Assembly (NCBI GenBank): GCA_036269075.1
Contig: DATASX010000085.1
Span: forward strand, 47,771 to 111,770
DNA: 64,000 nt
Reading direction: 5' to 3'
From: Sporichthyaceae bacterium
Lineage (GTDB): Bacteria > Actinomycetota > Actinomycetes > Sporichthyales > Sporichthyaceae
Translations under genes and position numbers: made by a program
Notes under the pieces: model-generated
Told to the model about the DNA's origin: nothing
Seen by the model: only the letters and a program-made list of their open reading frames with translations
The model's database searches: none
Part shown: piece by piece, positions 52,001 to 60,055 of the stretch
Numbering within the stretch: position 1 is the first letter of the stretch
Layout of the letters: each line of letters begins with the position of its first letter

Positions 52001-53608
52001 GGACTCCAACAGACGACGGGTGCCCGGCGCCAGCAACTCGATGCGCCGGGAGAGCACCCCGGCGGCCTCGGTGGAGGCCTGCCAACCGTCCGGGACGGCG
52101 TCGAAGGCCCACGCTCCGCGCCGACCGGTCAGCGCACCGCCTTCGACCAGTCCGCGCAGCACTGCGGAGACCAGCAGCGGCTCCCCGTGCGAGAGGCCGA
52201 CGACGACCTCGGTGACGCCGGCGGGCACAGCGCCGGCCATCGAGGTGATGATCGCGGCCACCTCCGGCTCGGCCAGCGGGGGCAACGCCCGCAGTTCGGC
52301 GCCGGTGAACGCGGTCGGCGGGACGGTCCGCGAACCGGCCTCGGACCGCATCGCCACCACCAGAGCCACGTGCGTCGAGGCGTCGTCCGCCACACCGCGG
52401 GAGGTCCACGCGGACAGCACCGAGACGGTCAGGTCATCAGCCCACTGGCAGTCGTCCAGGACCACCAGCGCCGGCCGGCCGGGCCGGCCGAGACTGGCCA
52501 ACAACGCGACCAGTGCCGCCACCGTCTGGCTCTCCGAGTGCACGCCCGGCCACGCGGTGGGCGAGCGCCGCGGGTCGAGGACCTCGGCCAGTTCGGGCAA
52601 CAACTCGCACAGCGGGCCACTGTGCCCGGCCAGTCGCGTGCGCAGTGCGCCGGCCAGTTCCAGGTCGGTCGCGGCCTGCTCGACAATGCCCTCGGCGACG
52701 CCGGACAACACCTGCAGCGGCCGTTGGCCCGCGCCCTCCACCCCTTGCCCACGCAGGATCAACACGTCGGTCGCGCCGGGATGGCGGCAGAGTTCGTCGA
52801 GCAGACCGGTCTTGCCACCGCCGCTGGCCGCGGTGAGTACCACCGTGCGCGGTGTGCCGTGCCGGGCGTCCTCCAACCGTCCGGCCAGCAATCGCAGCTC
52901 CGCCTCCCGCCCGGTGAACGAGGGTTCGTCCAGTGCGCTGGGTGCCGGCATCCGGCGCGGACCGAGCATCAGCGCGGGTTCCCGTTCCCCGGCGGCGATG
53001 TCGGCGATCAGACGGATGACGTCGGTCATCACCCGGTCGGCCCGGTCGTAGCGATCGTCGGGGTCGGCGGCAAGCAGCGCGGCCAACAGCTCGTCGACGG
53101 CGCGCGGGGCCGTGATTCCGCGACTTCGCAGGGTGGGGACGCGGATCGACAGCTGCCGGCGCAACGTCTCCCGCAGGTCGGCCCCGCGGAACGGCTGAGT
53201 ACCCGTCAGGCACTCGAGCACGACGACGCCGAGGGAGTAGAGGTCGGCCCGCCCGTCGACGCGCCGGTCGATCGCGCCGAGCATCTCCGGGGCGCTGTAG
53301 GCGTGGTTGTTCGCGCCGCCGCCGGGCCCGGCCTCGGTCTGCAGCCGTGGCGCGAGCAGCGTCGCCTGGGTCAGCCCGTCGCACTCGGTCAGCAGCACGT
53401 TCTCCGGAGACAGCGCCCCGTGGACCCGGCCCCTGGCGTGCAACGGGACGAGGTGGTTGAGCAGATCCCGGGTGATGTCCAGGGTCGCGCCGAGTCCGAG
53501 CGGGCCCCGGCCCAGTCGCTCCGCCAGGCTCACCCTCGCGAACGGAGCGACCGCGGCGAGGGAATCGCCGCGGTGCGCCGCGCTCGGGTAGGGGTCGGCG
53601 GGGCTCAC
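49061..53608 (-). CDS. 1515-aa pseudokinase / AAA ATPase / TPR / GAF / histidine kinase
   Basis: Domains in order: a C-lobe-only protein-kinase-like segment (residues about 20-170), a P-loop ATPase (Walker A ASGGGKTG, Lys266), a long TPR-like helical region (about 600-1080), a GAF domain (about 1110-1290), HisKA_3 with His1323 in SRDLHDEIGQ, and a HATPase ending at 1515 (VIQEGLTNVARH, EDDGRGF, GLRGVHERAALVGG). The kinase part reads HGALSPEN in place of HRDLKPEN, and no glycine loop or VAIK lysine precedes it. GTG 53608 follows GGAGGAGG by ten bases. Confidence 0.9.
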   Translation of the reverse strand: MSPADPYPSAAHRGDSLAAVAPFARVSLAERLGRGPLGLGATLDITRDLLNHLVPLHARGRVHGALSPENVLLTECDGLTQATLLAPRLQTEAGPGGGANNHAYSAPEMLGAIDRRVDGRADLYSLGVVVLECLTGTQPFRGADLRETLRRQLSIRVPTLRSRGITAPRAVDELLAALLAADPDDRYDRADRVMTDVIRLIADIAAGEREPALMLGPRRMPAPSALDEPSFTGREAELRLLAGRLEDARHGTPRTVVLTAASGGGKTGLLDELCRHPGATDVLILRGQGVEGAGQRPLQVLSGVAEGIVEQAATDLELAGALRTRLAGHSGPLCELLPELAEVLDPRRSPTAWPGVHSESQTVAALVALLASLGRPGRPALVVLDDCQWADDLTVSVLSAWTSRGVADDASTHVALVVAMRSEAGSRTVPPTAFTGAELRALPPLAEPEVAAIITSMAGAVPAGVTEVVVGLSHGEPLLVSAVLRGLVEGGALTGRRGAWAFDAVPDGWQASTEAAGVLSRRIELLAPGTRRLLESGAVLGRRFTVAHAAQLAGQAPEETATAAVQALERNLVWSPEPGVLAFIHDRVRATLQGGLTEDRLAALHGAAAELLESAQAPPDFDLAYHFDAAGQPERAFPHALSSAAAARARQDLVLAVRQYEIAERGFAAATREERYRVHAALGQIHVLRGSYDAAAARFTRALTFADDQVQIATTQGHLGEVAFRQDDLARAETHIEAGLTALGERVPHARVAVWIRLAVELLRRMTRRVRPQRRSEVGGGSARDRLVAHLYTQLQYPRWFHARRVETLWLMVRQVNVAERCPNSRELVHAYSVWGGALALTFPFLSGRGLRYVDLSNELAVAHHDIRAQGHAQSMRTCVLLAAGRYADGEVSAAQALRVLSRVGDRWEQGFAARNRALCLYRTGRLREAAAEARRVHRIGLEVGDANAEVTALEVLAKSTGGRQRVPTPAVELLLRGPDLETRVAGLQAEALRLRHDGDLSGALDLLEQAGRAVREARPTNTYLVPVFAWLATVHRERIEGELLPGGRRRALRAARRATRRATRYARVYPNDRPHALREKALVAALGGRSRRARRLLRAAAADALRREAWAELAETRREADRFGMADALTGPASQPAPGGDGDLIPPPAGLADRFQALLEAGALLAAADDVDAVQEALSATAISLLRAEYAQVGFAVEGPDPAGGVEDAVRQAVDWLAEVGAPTVLDLEADRQSTPIHALVPAAARSALCAPLTVDGHCGGYLLIAHDRVPNLFGEAEERLTRFLVALAGAALSRQRLERATRAEVLAAAEAERTRISRDLHDEIGQAFTSVLLGVRLVENAALSGGNWQEVLTRTEHLRTLVTGGLDSVRRLAFELRPTVLDDMGLLAAVRQLVAAPRAGVEVDLETVGVDDGQRLPPDVETAAYRVIQEGLTNVARHAGPCRCSVVIGADRRRLRILIEDDGRGFTMGNGSERLGLRGVHERAALVGGTVRVTSAPGQGTAVVLEVPLEVPG

Positions 53609-53673
53609 CTGCCAGGGCCCTCCTCCCGGTGCGACCGTTGGGTCGCAGGGAAGGGACGCTACTCCGTCGCGGG

Positions 53674-54561
53674 TCAAGGTCGCCCGTCTGCTCGCGGCAC
53701 CTCGACGTCCTGCACCCAGAGCTCGGACTCCTTGACCGGCTTGCGCTCGTGGTCGGCAAAGCTCGGCGCGCAGCAGATCAGCAGCGTGTTTCCGTTCGGC
53801 CCGCCGAGCGTGCACGAGAACAGGCCCATCCCCGGCGGTGCCTTGACCTCGTCGACGATCTTGCCGTCCGGGGACACCCGCAGTGCGCGGCCCATCCAGG
53901 CGTCGGCCACCCAGACGTGGTTCTCGGCGTCCAGCACGCAGCCGTCGGGGGCGCACTCGAGCTGGATGAGGGTTTCCATCGAGTCCCACGAGGGTGCCTT
54001 GCCGAGCTGGGCGACAACACGCTTGCCGCTCAACGAGCCGTCGGCGCTGATGTCGAACGCGGTCAGCCGGGAGCCGAAGGTCTCCGCCACGATCAGCGTG
54101 TTGTTGTCCGGGCTGACGATCAAGCCGTTCGGGAAGTCCATCTCGGTCGCGACGACGGTGACAGTGCCGTCCGGGTCGACTCTGGAGATCGCTCCGCGGG
54201 CGGGCTGCTCGCCCTCGAACAGGTTGAAGCCGAAGGTGCCGACCCAGGCACGCCCCAGCTTGTCGACGACCATGTCGTTGGCGAAGCTGACGGTGCCTGG
54301 ACGCAGGTCCGCGTAGTTCGACACCGATCCGTCGGCGTTGGCCTTCATCACCTGGGTGTCCTTCATGGACACCACCAGCATCGTGCCGTCCGGCAACCAG
54401 CCCAGGCCCGAGGGCTGATTGGGCACTGTCGCGACGATCCGCGACTCGCCCTCGGGAGTGACCTGATGGACGGCGGGGCCGTACAGGTCGGAGGAGTACC
54501 AGTGGCCGTCGTGCCACCGCGGGCCTTCGAAGAAATGACCGTCTCCGACGAGCTTCTCCAT
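53674..54561 (-). CDS. SMP-30/gluconolactonase-type beta-propeller hydrolase
   Basis: 295 residues. GHFFEGPRWHDGHWYSSDLY supplies the metal-ligand Glu near residue 12; FANDMVVDKLGRAWVGTFG, MDFPNGLIVSPDNNTLIVAE and the Asp in VADAWMGRALRV give the other metal ligands of the family. These enzymes hydrolyse lactones with a divalent metal. It is the last gene of the minus-strand operon and could open a lactone to a hydroxy acid. Confidence 0.88.
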   Translation of the reverse strand: MEKLVGDGHFFEGPRWHDGHWYSSDLYGPAVHQVTPEGESRIVATVPNQPSGLGWLPDGTMLVVSMKDTQVMKANADGSVSNYADLRPGTVSFANDMVVDKLGRAWVGTFGFNLFEGEQPARGAISRVDPDGTVTVVATEMDFPNGLIVSPDNNTLIVAETFGSRLTAFDISADGSLSGKRVVAQLGKAPSWDSMETLIQLECAPDGCVLDAENHVWVADAWMGRALRVSPDGKIVDEVKAPPGMGLFSCTLGGPNGNTLLICCAPSFADHERKPVKESELWVQDVEVPRADGRP

Positions 54562-54578
54562 GGTCGTTCCTCTCGTTT

Positions 54579-54593
54579 GTGATTGACCGTCAG
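54579..54593. repeat. CTGAC palindrome, degenerate copy
   Basis: GTGATTGACCGTCAG, mismatched in the left arm, in the 60-base gap before the SMP-30 gene. Confidence 0.35.
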
Positions 54594-54621
54594 GACCTGG
54601 GGCGGTTGAGCGCGACGCCGC

Positions 54622-55071
54622 TCACTGTCGGACCCCTGCGGGATTCGCCGGGAAGACGTCCTGCCAGCGCGAGCGGCGCGCGGCATGGTGGCCGAGGCAC
54701 TCGACGAACCCGGCCACCCGCGGGTCGTCGGTCTGCACCAGCCGGGCCAGGGTGCGTCCGGTCAGGGCAGCCACCGCACAGCGCAGGTCCTCCTGCTCGC
54801 GCAGGGTCAGATGCGGGTCCAGCGACCGGGCCTGCAGGGAGTTGAGCAGGTCCAGGTCGGCCTCATCGAGGTTGGTTCGGTGGATCAGGCCGAGCAGGTC
54901 GTCGATCTCGGTGCCGACCTCGCGGGGGCGCACCGAGAGCTCCAGCGCGCAGGCCCGAAGCAGCTTGGCGGCCGCACGCACCTCGCCACGCAGCTCGCCC
55001 GGCACCGCCCCGGCGACTTCGGCATCGAGGAAGTCGGCGACCGCCTCGACGGTGCTCAGACCGTCGATCAT
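54622..55071 (-). CDS. Small helical partner of the kinase (DUF6285/LvaB-like)
   Basis: 149 residues, mostly helical and acidic (VEAVADFLDAEVAGAVPGEL, RAAAKLLRACALELSVRP). It overlaps the phosphotransferase gene by four bases (ATGA). Small proteins of this kind (annotated DUF6285, number from memory) commonly follow this kinase type. In Pseudomonas putida levulinate catabolism the small LvaB is needed by the kinase LvaA, and this gene may be a functional counterpart; that is inference. Confidence 0.7.
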   Translation of the reverse strand: MIDGLSTVEAVADFLDAEVAGAVPGELRGEVRAAAKLLRACALELSVRPREVGTEIDDLLGLIHRTNLDEADLDLLNSLQARSLDPHLTLREQEDLRCAVAALTGRTLARLVQTDDPRVAGFVECLGHHAARRSRWQDVFPANPAGVRQ

Positions 55072-56069
55072 CGAGTGCCGCCGCTCATCCCGACGACAAC
55101 CGGCGCCAACTCCTGCGCCAGCTGGTCGGCGATCCAGATCCCGGCCCGGCCCATCAGCAGCAACGTCGGCCGCGGGGCCTCCCCGGCGGTCCCGGTCAGG
55201 AACATGGCCCACAGCTTGACCAGCGCGAGGATGCGCCAGAACCGCAATGCCTCGGCGCCGACCTGACGGCAAGTCAGATCGCTGTAGGTCCGCACGTACG
55301 CCTCGCGGGTGTGCAGCCCGCCGACGATGTCCCAGTCGGTGCGCCACAGCATCGTCCAGGCCAGGTCCTCGATCGGGTCGCCGAGGTGGGAGAGCTCCCA
55401 GTCGATGACCACCAGTTCAGCGGCCGGCGTGATCAGCAGGTTGTTGGCCTTGAAGTCCCCGTGCACCAGGCAAGGCGCCGGCGCCGGCGGGTCCGGCAGG
55501 TGCGTGCCCAACCAGGCAAGTGCCGCGACCAACAGCGGATCGGGGACCGGCTCGGCGTCGGCGATGACCGCGGACCAGCGGGCCAATTCGCGCTGCGGGC
55601 CCCACCGGGGGTCCAGGCCGGGCAGTTCGGCCGGGTCGACCGCGTGGATGCGCGCCTGGAGTTCGATCGCCTGACGGGCCAGCGCGGGCAGGTCGCGGCC
55701 GTGCCCGGGGCGGGCCAGGTCCTTGCGGAGATCGGTGCCGGCCACCCGTTCCATGATCATGAACGGCAGGTCCAGCGGGGAATCCTCGGTGACGCACAGC
55801 CAAGGTCGCGGGACCGGCAGTCCCACGTCGTGCAGCGTGGTCAGCAGTTCGTACTCGGCCCGGACGTCGGTGTCGAGCATGCCCCGGTCGAAGTCCCGAC
55901 GCAGGACGAGCGGGGCGGTCACGGCCCCGTCGCCGGTGGTGGCCACCAGACCCCAGGTCTCGTGCGAGGACCCGCCGGACAGCCGGGTCAGGCCCCCGAC
56001 CTCCACCGGCCGACCGAGATGCTCGGTCAGCACGTCGGCGAGCCCGGCAGCGAGGGCTGGGTTCGTCAC
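55068..56069 (-). CDS. APH-like phosphotransferase (ACAD11/LvaA-type kinase)
   Basis: 333 residues. The catalytic HGDFKANNLL and metal-binding VIDWELSHLGDPIEDLAW are those of the aminoglycoside-phosphotransferase branch found in ACAD10/11 and LvaA, which phosphorylate 4-hydroxyacyl-CoA during hydroxy-acid breakdown. The N-terminal lobe has RLSGGSSHETWGL and LVLRRDFD. It overlaps both neighbours by four bases. Antibiotic resistance is unlikely in this catabolic setting. Confidence 0.88.
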   Translation of the reverse strand: MTNPALAAGLADVLTEHLGRPVEVGGLTRLSGGSSHETWGLVATTGDGAVTAPLVLRRDFDRGMLDTDVRAEYELLTTLHDVGLPVPRPWLCVTEDSPLDLPFMIMERVAGTDLRKDLARPGHGRDLPALARQAIELQARIHAVDPAELPGLDPRWGPQRELARWSAVIADAEPVPDPLLVAALAWLGTHLPDPPAPAPCLVHGDFKANNLLITPAAELVVIDWELSHLGDPIEDLAWTMLWRTDWDIVGGLHTREAYVRTYSDLTCRQVGAEALRFWRILALVKLWAMFLTGTAGEAPRPTLLLMGRAGIWIADQLAQELAPVVVGMSGGTR

Positions 56070-57178
56070 GCGCTGAATCCGTACCTCTCGTGGGCGCCGA
56101 AGACCTGGACCTCGAAGGTGCCGTAGCCGATCTCGCCGTCGTCGGCCTCCATCCGGCACATCACGTGTGTCGGGCCGATCTTCGTGGTGACAGCCGGATC
56201 GGTCAGGTCGAAGGAGACCGAGTCGACCCACTCGCGGCCCATGTAGGTCCCGTGCCGCCACGGATCCGGGCCCCCGTAGCCGGTGCCGGCCCGCAGGTAG
56301 ATGCGGGAGATCGGGGTCAGGTGAACGGTGCGGCGCGAGCCGTCGGCCTCGCGCCAGGACACCTGGCCCTTGTGCAGTTCCCGGTCGTGCGGGTCCAGGA
56401 CCAACTCGTGATCGGGCCCGGAGAGCAACCGCAGTTCGCCGCCGCGCTCGTAGGACAGCGACTCGCGCACGGTGTTGACGTCGCGTTCGCCGTCGGGGAA
56501 CTCCGAGAGGCTGAAGTGCACGGTGCGATCGCGGAACTGCATCGGGGACCAGATCCACAGCGTGGTGCGGTTCTTGGCGACCTGGTGCGCGTGCGCAATG
56601 CCCTTGGGCTCCCGCTCCATGCCCATCGAACGCACGCCCCAGGAGCGGTCGCGCCCGCCCTGCCACTGATCCGGAGTCACTTCGAACTCCCGGCCGGCCA
56701 CCCGGATGTGGCCGGACCACGTGCCGGTCTGGATGATCCGCGTGCCCGCGTCCATCACGCGATCCATGACCCGGGAGAACAGCGGTGGCTCCGCGAACGC
56801 CGGGGCGGAGCCGTCCCACCGCAGGTCCAAGGAGACCAACTGGTCCTCGTGCGGCGCGCAGGTGAAGCGCAGCGTGCGCAGGCCCTCGAGGATCTGCAGT
56901 CCGAACGGTCCGATGCCCGCGGTGTCCATGCGGTCGTGGCCGAGTTCACGGGAGGCCCGCGTCGTGTACTGGGTGTTGCCGACCGTGACCGAGGCGAAGC
57001 AGTCGATCACACCGAGGTTCGGGTAGACCCCGATGCCGCACAGGAAGGCGACCTGTCCGTCGCGGGAGTGTCCGGTCAGGAAGTGGCGGTCGTAGAACCT
57101 GCGGTCGCTGGTTCCCACCCACCGGATCGGGTCCGGGGTCTGGTGGATCATGAAGTCGTCGGCGGGGCTGATGGTCAT
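56066..57178 (-). CDS. CrtC/AttH-like (DUF7064/7065-type) protein, second copy
   Basis: 370 residues, strand- and Trp-rich (WQGGRDRSWGVRSMGM, GQVSWREADGSRR, GTYMGREWVDSVSFDL). It shares the WRDRGWG / GRDRSWG core and general build with the protein at 44575-45609 and is probably the same superfamily. It starts four bases after the thiolase-like gene and overlaps the kinase gene. Reaction unknown. Confidence 0.72.
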   Translation of the reverse strand: MTISPADDFMIHQTPDPIRWVGTSDRRFYDRHFLTGHSRDGQVAFLCGIGVYPNLGVIDCFASVTVGNTQYTTRASRELGHDRMDTAGIGPFGLQILEGLRTLRFTCAPHEDQLVSLDLRWDGSAPAFAEPPLFSRVMDRVMDAGTRIIQTGTWSGHIRVAGREFEVTPDQWQGGRDRSWGVRSMGMEREPKGIAHAHQVAKNRTTLWIWSPMQFRDRTVHFSLSEFPDGERDVNTVRESLSYERGGELRLLSGPDHELVLDPHDRELHKGQVSWREADGSRRTVHLTPISRIYLRAGTGYGGPDPWRHGTYMGREWVDSVSFDLTDPAVTTKIGPTHVMCRMEADDGEIGYGTFEVQVFGAHERYGFSA

Positions 57179-57182
57179 CGGC

Positions 57183-58832
57183 TCACCTGTCCGTCGTGAG
57201 GATCATGCATCCTGCCGGGATCCCGCCGCCCGCGCTGACAACCGCGACCTGCGCCCCGAGGACCTGCCGTTCCGCGGCGTGGCCGCGCAATTGGCTGATC
57301 GCCTCGGCGAGGTTGCCGAATCCGTTGCTGCGCCCGGCGCACAACTGGCCACCATGCGGGTTGACCGGCAGCACCCCGCCGGGCCCGATCCGCTCGGCGT
57401 TCTTGACGAACTCCGGGCCCTCGCCCGGGCCGCAGAAGCCGAGCGCCTCCAGCCAGCACAGCGCGTTGAACGTGAAGCCGTCGTAAAGCAGCGCCAGGTC
57501 GACGTCGGCAGGCCGCAGTGCCGAACGACTCCACAGGTGGGCCGCGGGCCCGAACACGTTGGGCTGGTGGGTCAGCGTGCCTTGCTCCCAGGTCTGGTCC
57601 TCGGCGACAGCGGTGCCGACGGCCTCCACCCGCACCAGCGGCCGCCGCAGGTCGCGGGCCGCCGACAGCGCGGAGACCACGACCGCGTGGGCGCCGTCGC
57701 AGGGTAGGTCGCAGTCGAACAACCCGAACGGGGTGGTGATCATCCGCGCGGCCGCGTGGTCGTCGAGATCGGCGCAGCCGATGCGCAACGCCGCGGGGTT
57801 GCGCGCGGCGTGCTGCCCGGCCGAAACCGCCAGCCAACCCAGGGTTTCCCGGTCGGCGCCGTACCGGTGCAGGTACTGCGAGGCCGCCAGCCCGATCCAA
57901 TGCGCCGGCGACACGGCCCCGAAGGGCACCCGCCACTGCGCCTCCCCGGTCAACCGGCTGCCGGGTCCGACGTCGGAGGGCAGGGCGTCGCGGCCGACGG
58001 CTGTCCAGCACAGCACGTGCCGGCACAGCCCGGCCGCGACCGCGAGCATCCCGGCGACGACTCCACCGAGTTGGCCGGGCACTTCGTGCCCGCCGCTGTG
58101 CCAAGTCGGGTGCAGGCCGAGCACCTGCTCGACGGCCCGCACCCCACCGCTGCCCACGCCCGGCATCCCGGTCGAGCCCGGGTAGGCGCACAACCCGTCG
58201 ATCTCGGACGGATCGAGCCCCGCGTCGGCGATCGCCCGCCGGCAGGCCTCGACGGTCAGGTCCAGCTCCGACCGGTCCAGTCGTCGCCCGACCTGCGAGG
58301 TGCCGGTGCCGGTGAACGCGACCAGGTGCTCGAACCGGCTCGCCGCGGCCGGCACTCGGGCGACCGGAGCCGGCTCCGGTGCTCGGGCCGCGGCGTCCGG
58401 TGCACCGGAGGGCTCGAAGACCGGCAGAAAGACGTCCTCGACCGGTTCGAAGCGGACCCGGACCGCCAGCCCGACCCGCGCGTCAGCGACGTCGAGGCCG
58501 ACCAGGCGGGTGGTCAGCCGGATCCCTGAGGCGTTCGGCAGTTCCACGACGGCCAGCGCGTACGGCTTCGTCGAGACCCCGGGCCACGGGTGGAAGTTGA
58601 CGGTGCAGGCGACCACGTGCCCGCGGCCGTCGACTGCGACGGGCGTCAGATCCGTTCCGCCGCAGCCTGGACACAGTTGCGCCGACGGGTGCAGGTGGCG
58701 ACAGCAGCTCGCGCACCACGGCAACCGAAGAACGCCGTCGGCACCAGCGGTCCAGAACGAACCGCACCGTCCGGTGGTCGCCGGCAGGGGGAGCGAACCG
58801 GTTTGCCGGGAGCCCCCGGCAAGCTCGCTCAT
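57183..58832 (-). CDS. DUF35 (OB-fold/zinc ribbon) fused to Ltp2-like thiolase
   Basis: 549 residues. The N-terminal 1-140 is a DUF35 module: the ribbon CASCCRHLHPSAQLCPGC followed by an OB fold (VNFHPWPGVSTKPYALAVVE). Residues about 165-549 are thiolase-like, with SELDLTVEACRRAI and GGQLCAGRSNGFGNLAEA. The segment that carries the thiolytic Cys in true thiolases reads WHSGGHEVPGQLGG, and the C-terminal active-site GHP is GRS, as in Ltp2 retro-aldolases. It probably cleaves a beta-hydroxyacyl-CoA. Confidence 0.85.
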   Translation of the reverse strand: MSELAGGSRQTGSLPLPATTGRCGSFWTAGADGVLRLPWCASCCRHLHPSAQLCPGCGGTDLTPVAVDGRGHVVACTVNFHPWPGVSTKPYALAVVELPNASGIRLTTRLVGLDVADARVGLAVRVRFEPVEDVFLPVFEPSGAPDAAARAPEPAPVARVPAAASRFEHLVAFTGTGTSQVGRRLDRSELDLTVEACRRAIADAGLDPSEIDGLCAYPGSTGMPGVGSGGVRAVEQVLGLHPTWHSGGHEVPGQLGGVVAGMLAVAAGLCRHVLCWTAVGRDALPSDVGPGSRLTGEAQWRVPFGAVSPAHWIGLAASQYLHRYGADRETLGWLAVSAGQHAARNPAALRIGCADLDDHAAARMITTPFGLFDCDLPCDGAHAVVVSALSAARDLRRPLVRVEAVGTAVAEDQTWEQGTLTHQPNVFGPAAHLWSRSALRPADVDLALLYDGFTFNALCWLEALGFCGPGEGPEFVKNAERIGPGGVLPVNPHGGQLCAGRSNGFGNLAEAISQLRGHAAERQVLGAQVAVVSAGGGIPAGCMILTTDR

Positions 58833-60055
58833 CCGACCTCGAGCCAGAGCGTCTTCAGCCCGCGGGTGAGCAGGACCTGCTGCCACTCCAGCTCGTGGCC
58901 CGGCGACAGGCGCACGTTCGGCAGGGCGTCGAGCAGGATCGGCAACGCGATGCGGGTCTCCAACCGGGCCAGCGATGCGCCCAGACAGAAATGCGCGCCG
59001 CCGCCGAAGCCGAGCTGCTTGTTCGCGTCGCGGTCCAGGCGCAACGCGTCCGGGTCGTCGAACACCGCCGGGTCGCGGTTTGCCGCGGCCAGGATCAGGA
59101 AGACCCGTTGCCCGGCGAGCAGTTGCTGCCCGTCCAACTCGACGTTCTCGGCCAGCACTCGGGTGATCGCCTTGCCGGGGCCGTCCCAGCGCAGGAATTC
59201 CTCGACGGCGCTCGCGATCGGGACCTTGCCGTGGCGCAGCAGATCCAGTTGGTCCGGGTGCCGGCACAGCGCGAGCATCGCGCTGGCGATCAGGTTCGCC
59301 GTGGTCTCGTGCCCGGCGAACATCAGCAGAGTGCAGAACGCGAGTACCTCGTGCTGGGTGAGCGGCTCGTCGGCAACGCGCGAGGCGGCGAGCGAGGTGA
59401 GCAGGTTGTCGGCCGGGTTGGCGGCGTAGTGGTCGAGCAGGTCACTGAAGAACGCGACCAGATCGGCCACTGCGCGGCCCGCTCGGTCGTAGCGCGACGG
59501 GTCGTCGAGTCCGCCGGAGATGACCGGTGCGATCTCCTCGGCCCAGTTCTTGAAGTTGGCGCGGTCGGCCTCCGGGACGCCGAGCATCTCGGCGATCACA
59601 AAGACCGGCAGCGGATAGGTGAACTCCGCGATGAGATCGAACTTGCCGTGCCGTGGCAGCGCGGCGGCCAACTCGTGGCTCTTGCGTTCGATGGCCGGCT
59701 CGATGTTCGCGATCGAGCGTGGGGTGAACGTGCGCGACACCAGGCGACGCAACCGGGCGTGCTTGGGGTCGTCCTGGAACACCATCCAGTGCTGCAGCAC
59801 CTCGAACGCGTTGCGGATTGCCGGATCAGTGTCCGAACCCATGAGCTTGTTCTGGATCATCGGCGCGACCCGGTCGGAGGAGAACCGGGGGTCGCGGATG
59901 GCCTCGACGATCGCGGAGTGCCCGGTGATCAACCAGGAGCGGTAGCGCGGGTCCCAGTACACCGGGGCGCTCTCGCGCAGTCGGGAGAAGTACCCCGACG
60001 GGTCGCGGATCGCCTCCGGGCCGAGCACGTCGACCTCGAAGTCGAGCGAAGTCAT
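58829..60055 (-). CDS. Cytochrome P450 (soluble, bacterial class)
   Basis: 408 residues. I-helix MFAGHETTANLI, ExxR in VEEFLRWDG, and haem Cys in GFGGGAHFCLGASLARLE. No membrane anchor. Ferredoxin and reductase genes are not nearby. It overlaps both neighbours by four bases, so it is an integral operon member, likely hydroxylating the catabolised substrate. Confidence 0.95.
   Translation of the reverse strand: MTSLDFEVDVLGPEAIRDPSGYFSRLRESAPVYWDPRYRSWLITGHSAIVEAIRDPRFSSDRVAPMIQNKLMGSDTDPAIRNAFEVLQHWMVFQDDPKHARLRRLVSRTFTPRSIANIEPAIERKSHELAAALPRHGKFDLIAEFTYPLPVFVIAEMLGVPEADRANFKNWAEEIAPVISGGLDDPSRYDRAGRAVADLVAFFSDLLDHYAANPADNLLTSLAASRVADEPLTQHEVLAFCTLLMFAGHETTANLIASAMLALCRHPDQLDLLRHGKVPIASAVEEFLRWDGPGKAITRVLAENVELDGQQLLAGQRVFLILAAANRDPAVFDDPDALRLDRDANKQLGFGGGAHFCLGASLARLETRIALPILLDALPNVRLSPGHELEWQQVLLTRGLKTLWLEVG

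Noticed and set aside
49160..54316. 1718-residue open frame on the plus strand
   Set aside because: Shadow of the histidine-kinase gene; Arg/Gly/Pro-rich with no recognisable motif.
55068..56069. Aminoglycoside resistance gene
   Set aside because: The motifs fit the ACAD11/LvaA branch, and the gene is embedded in a catabolic operon with four-base overlaps.
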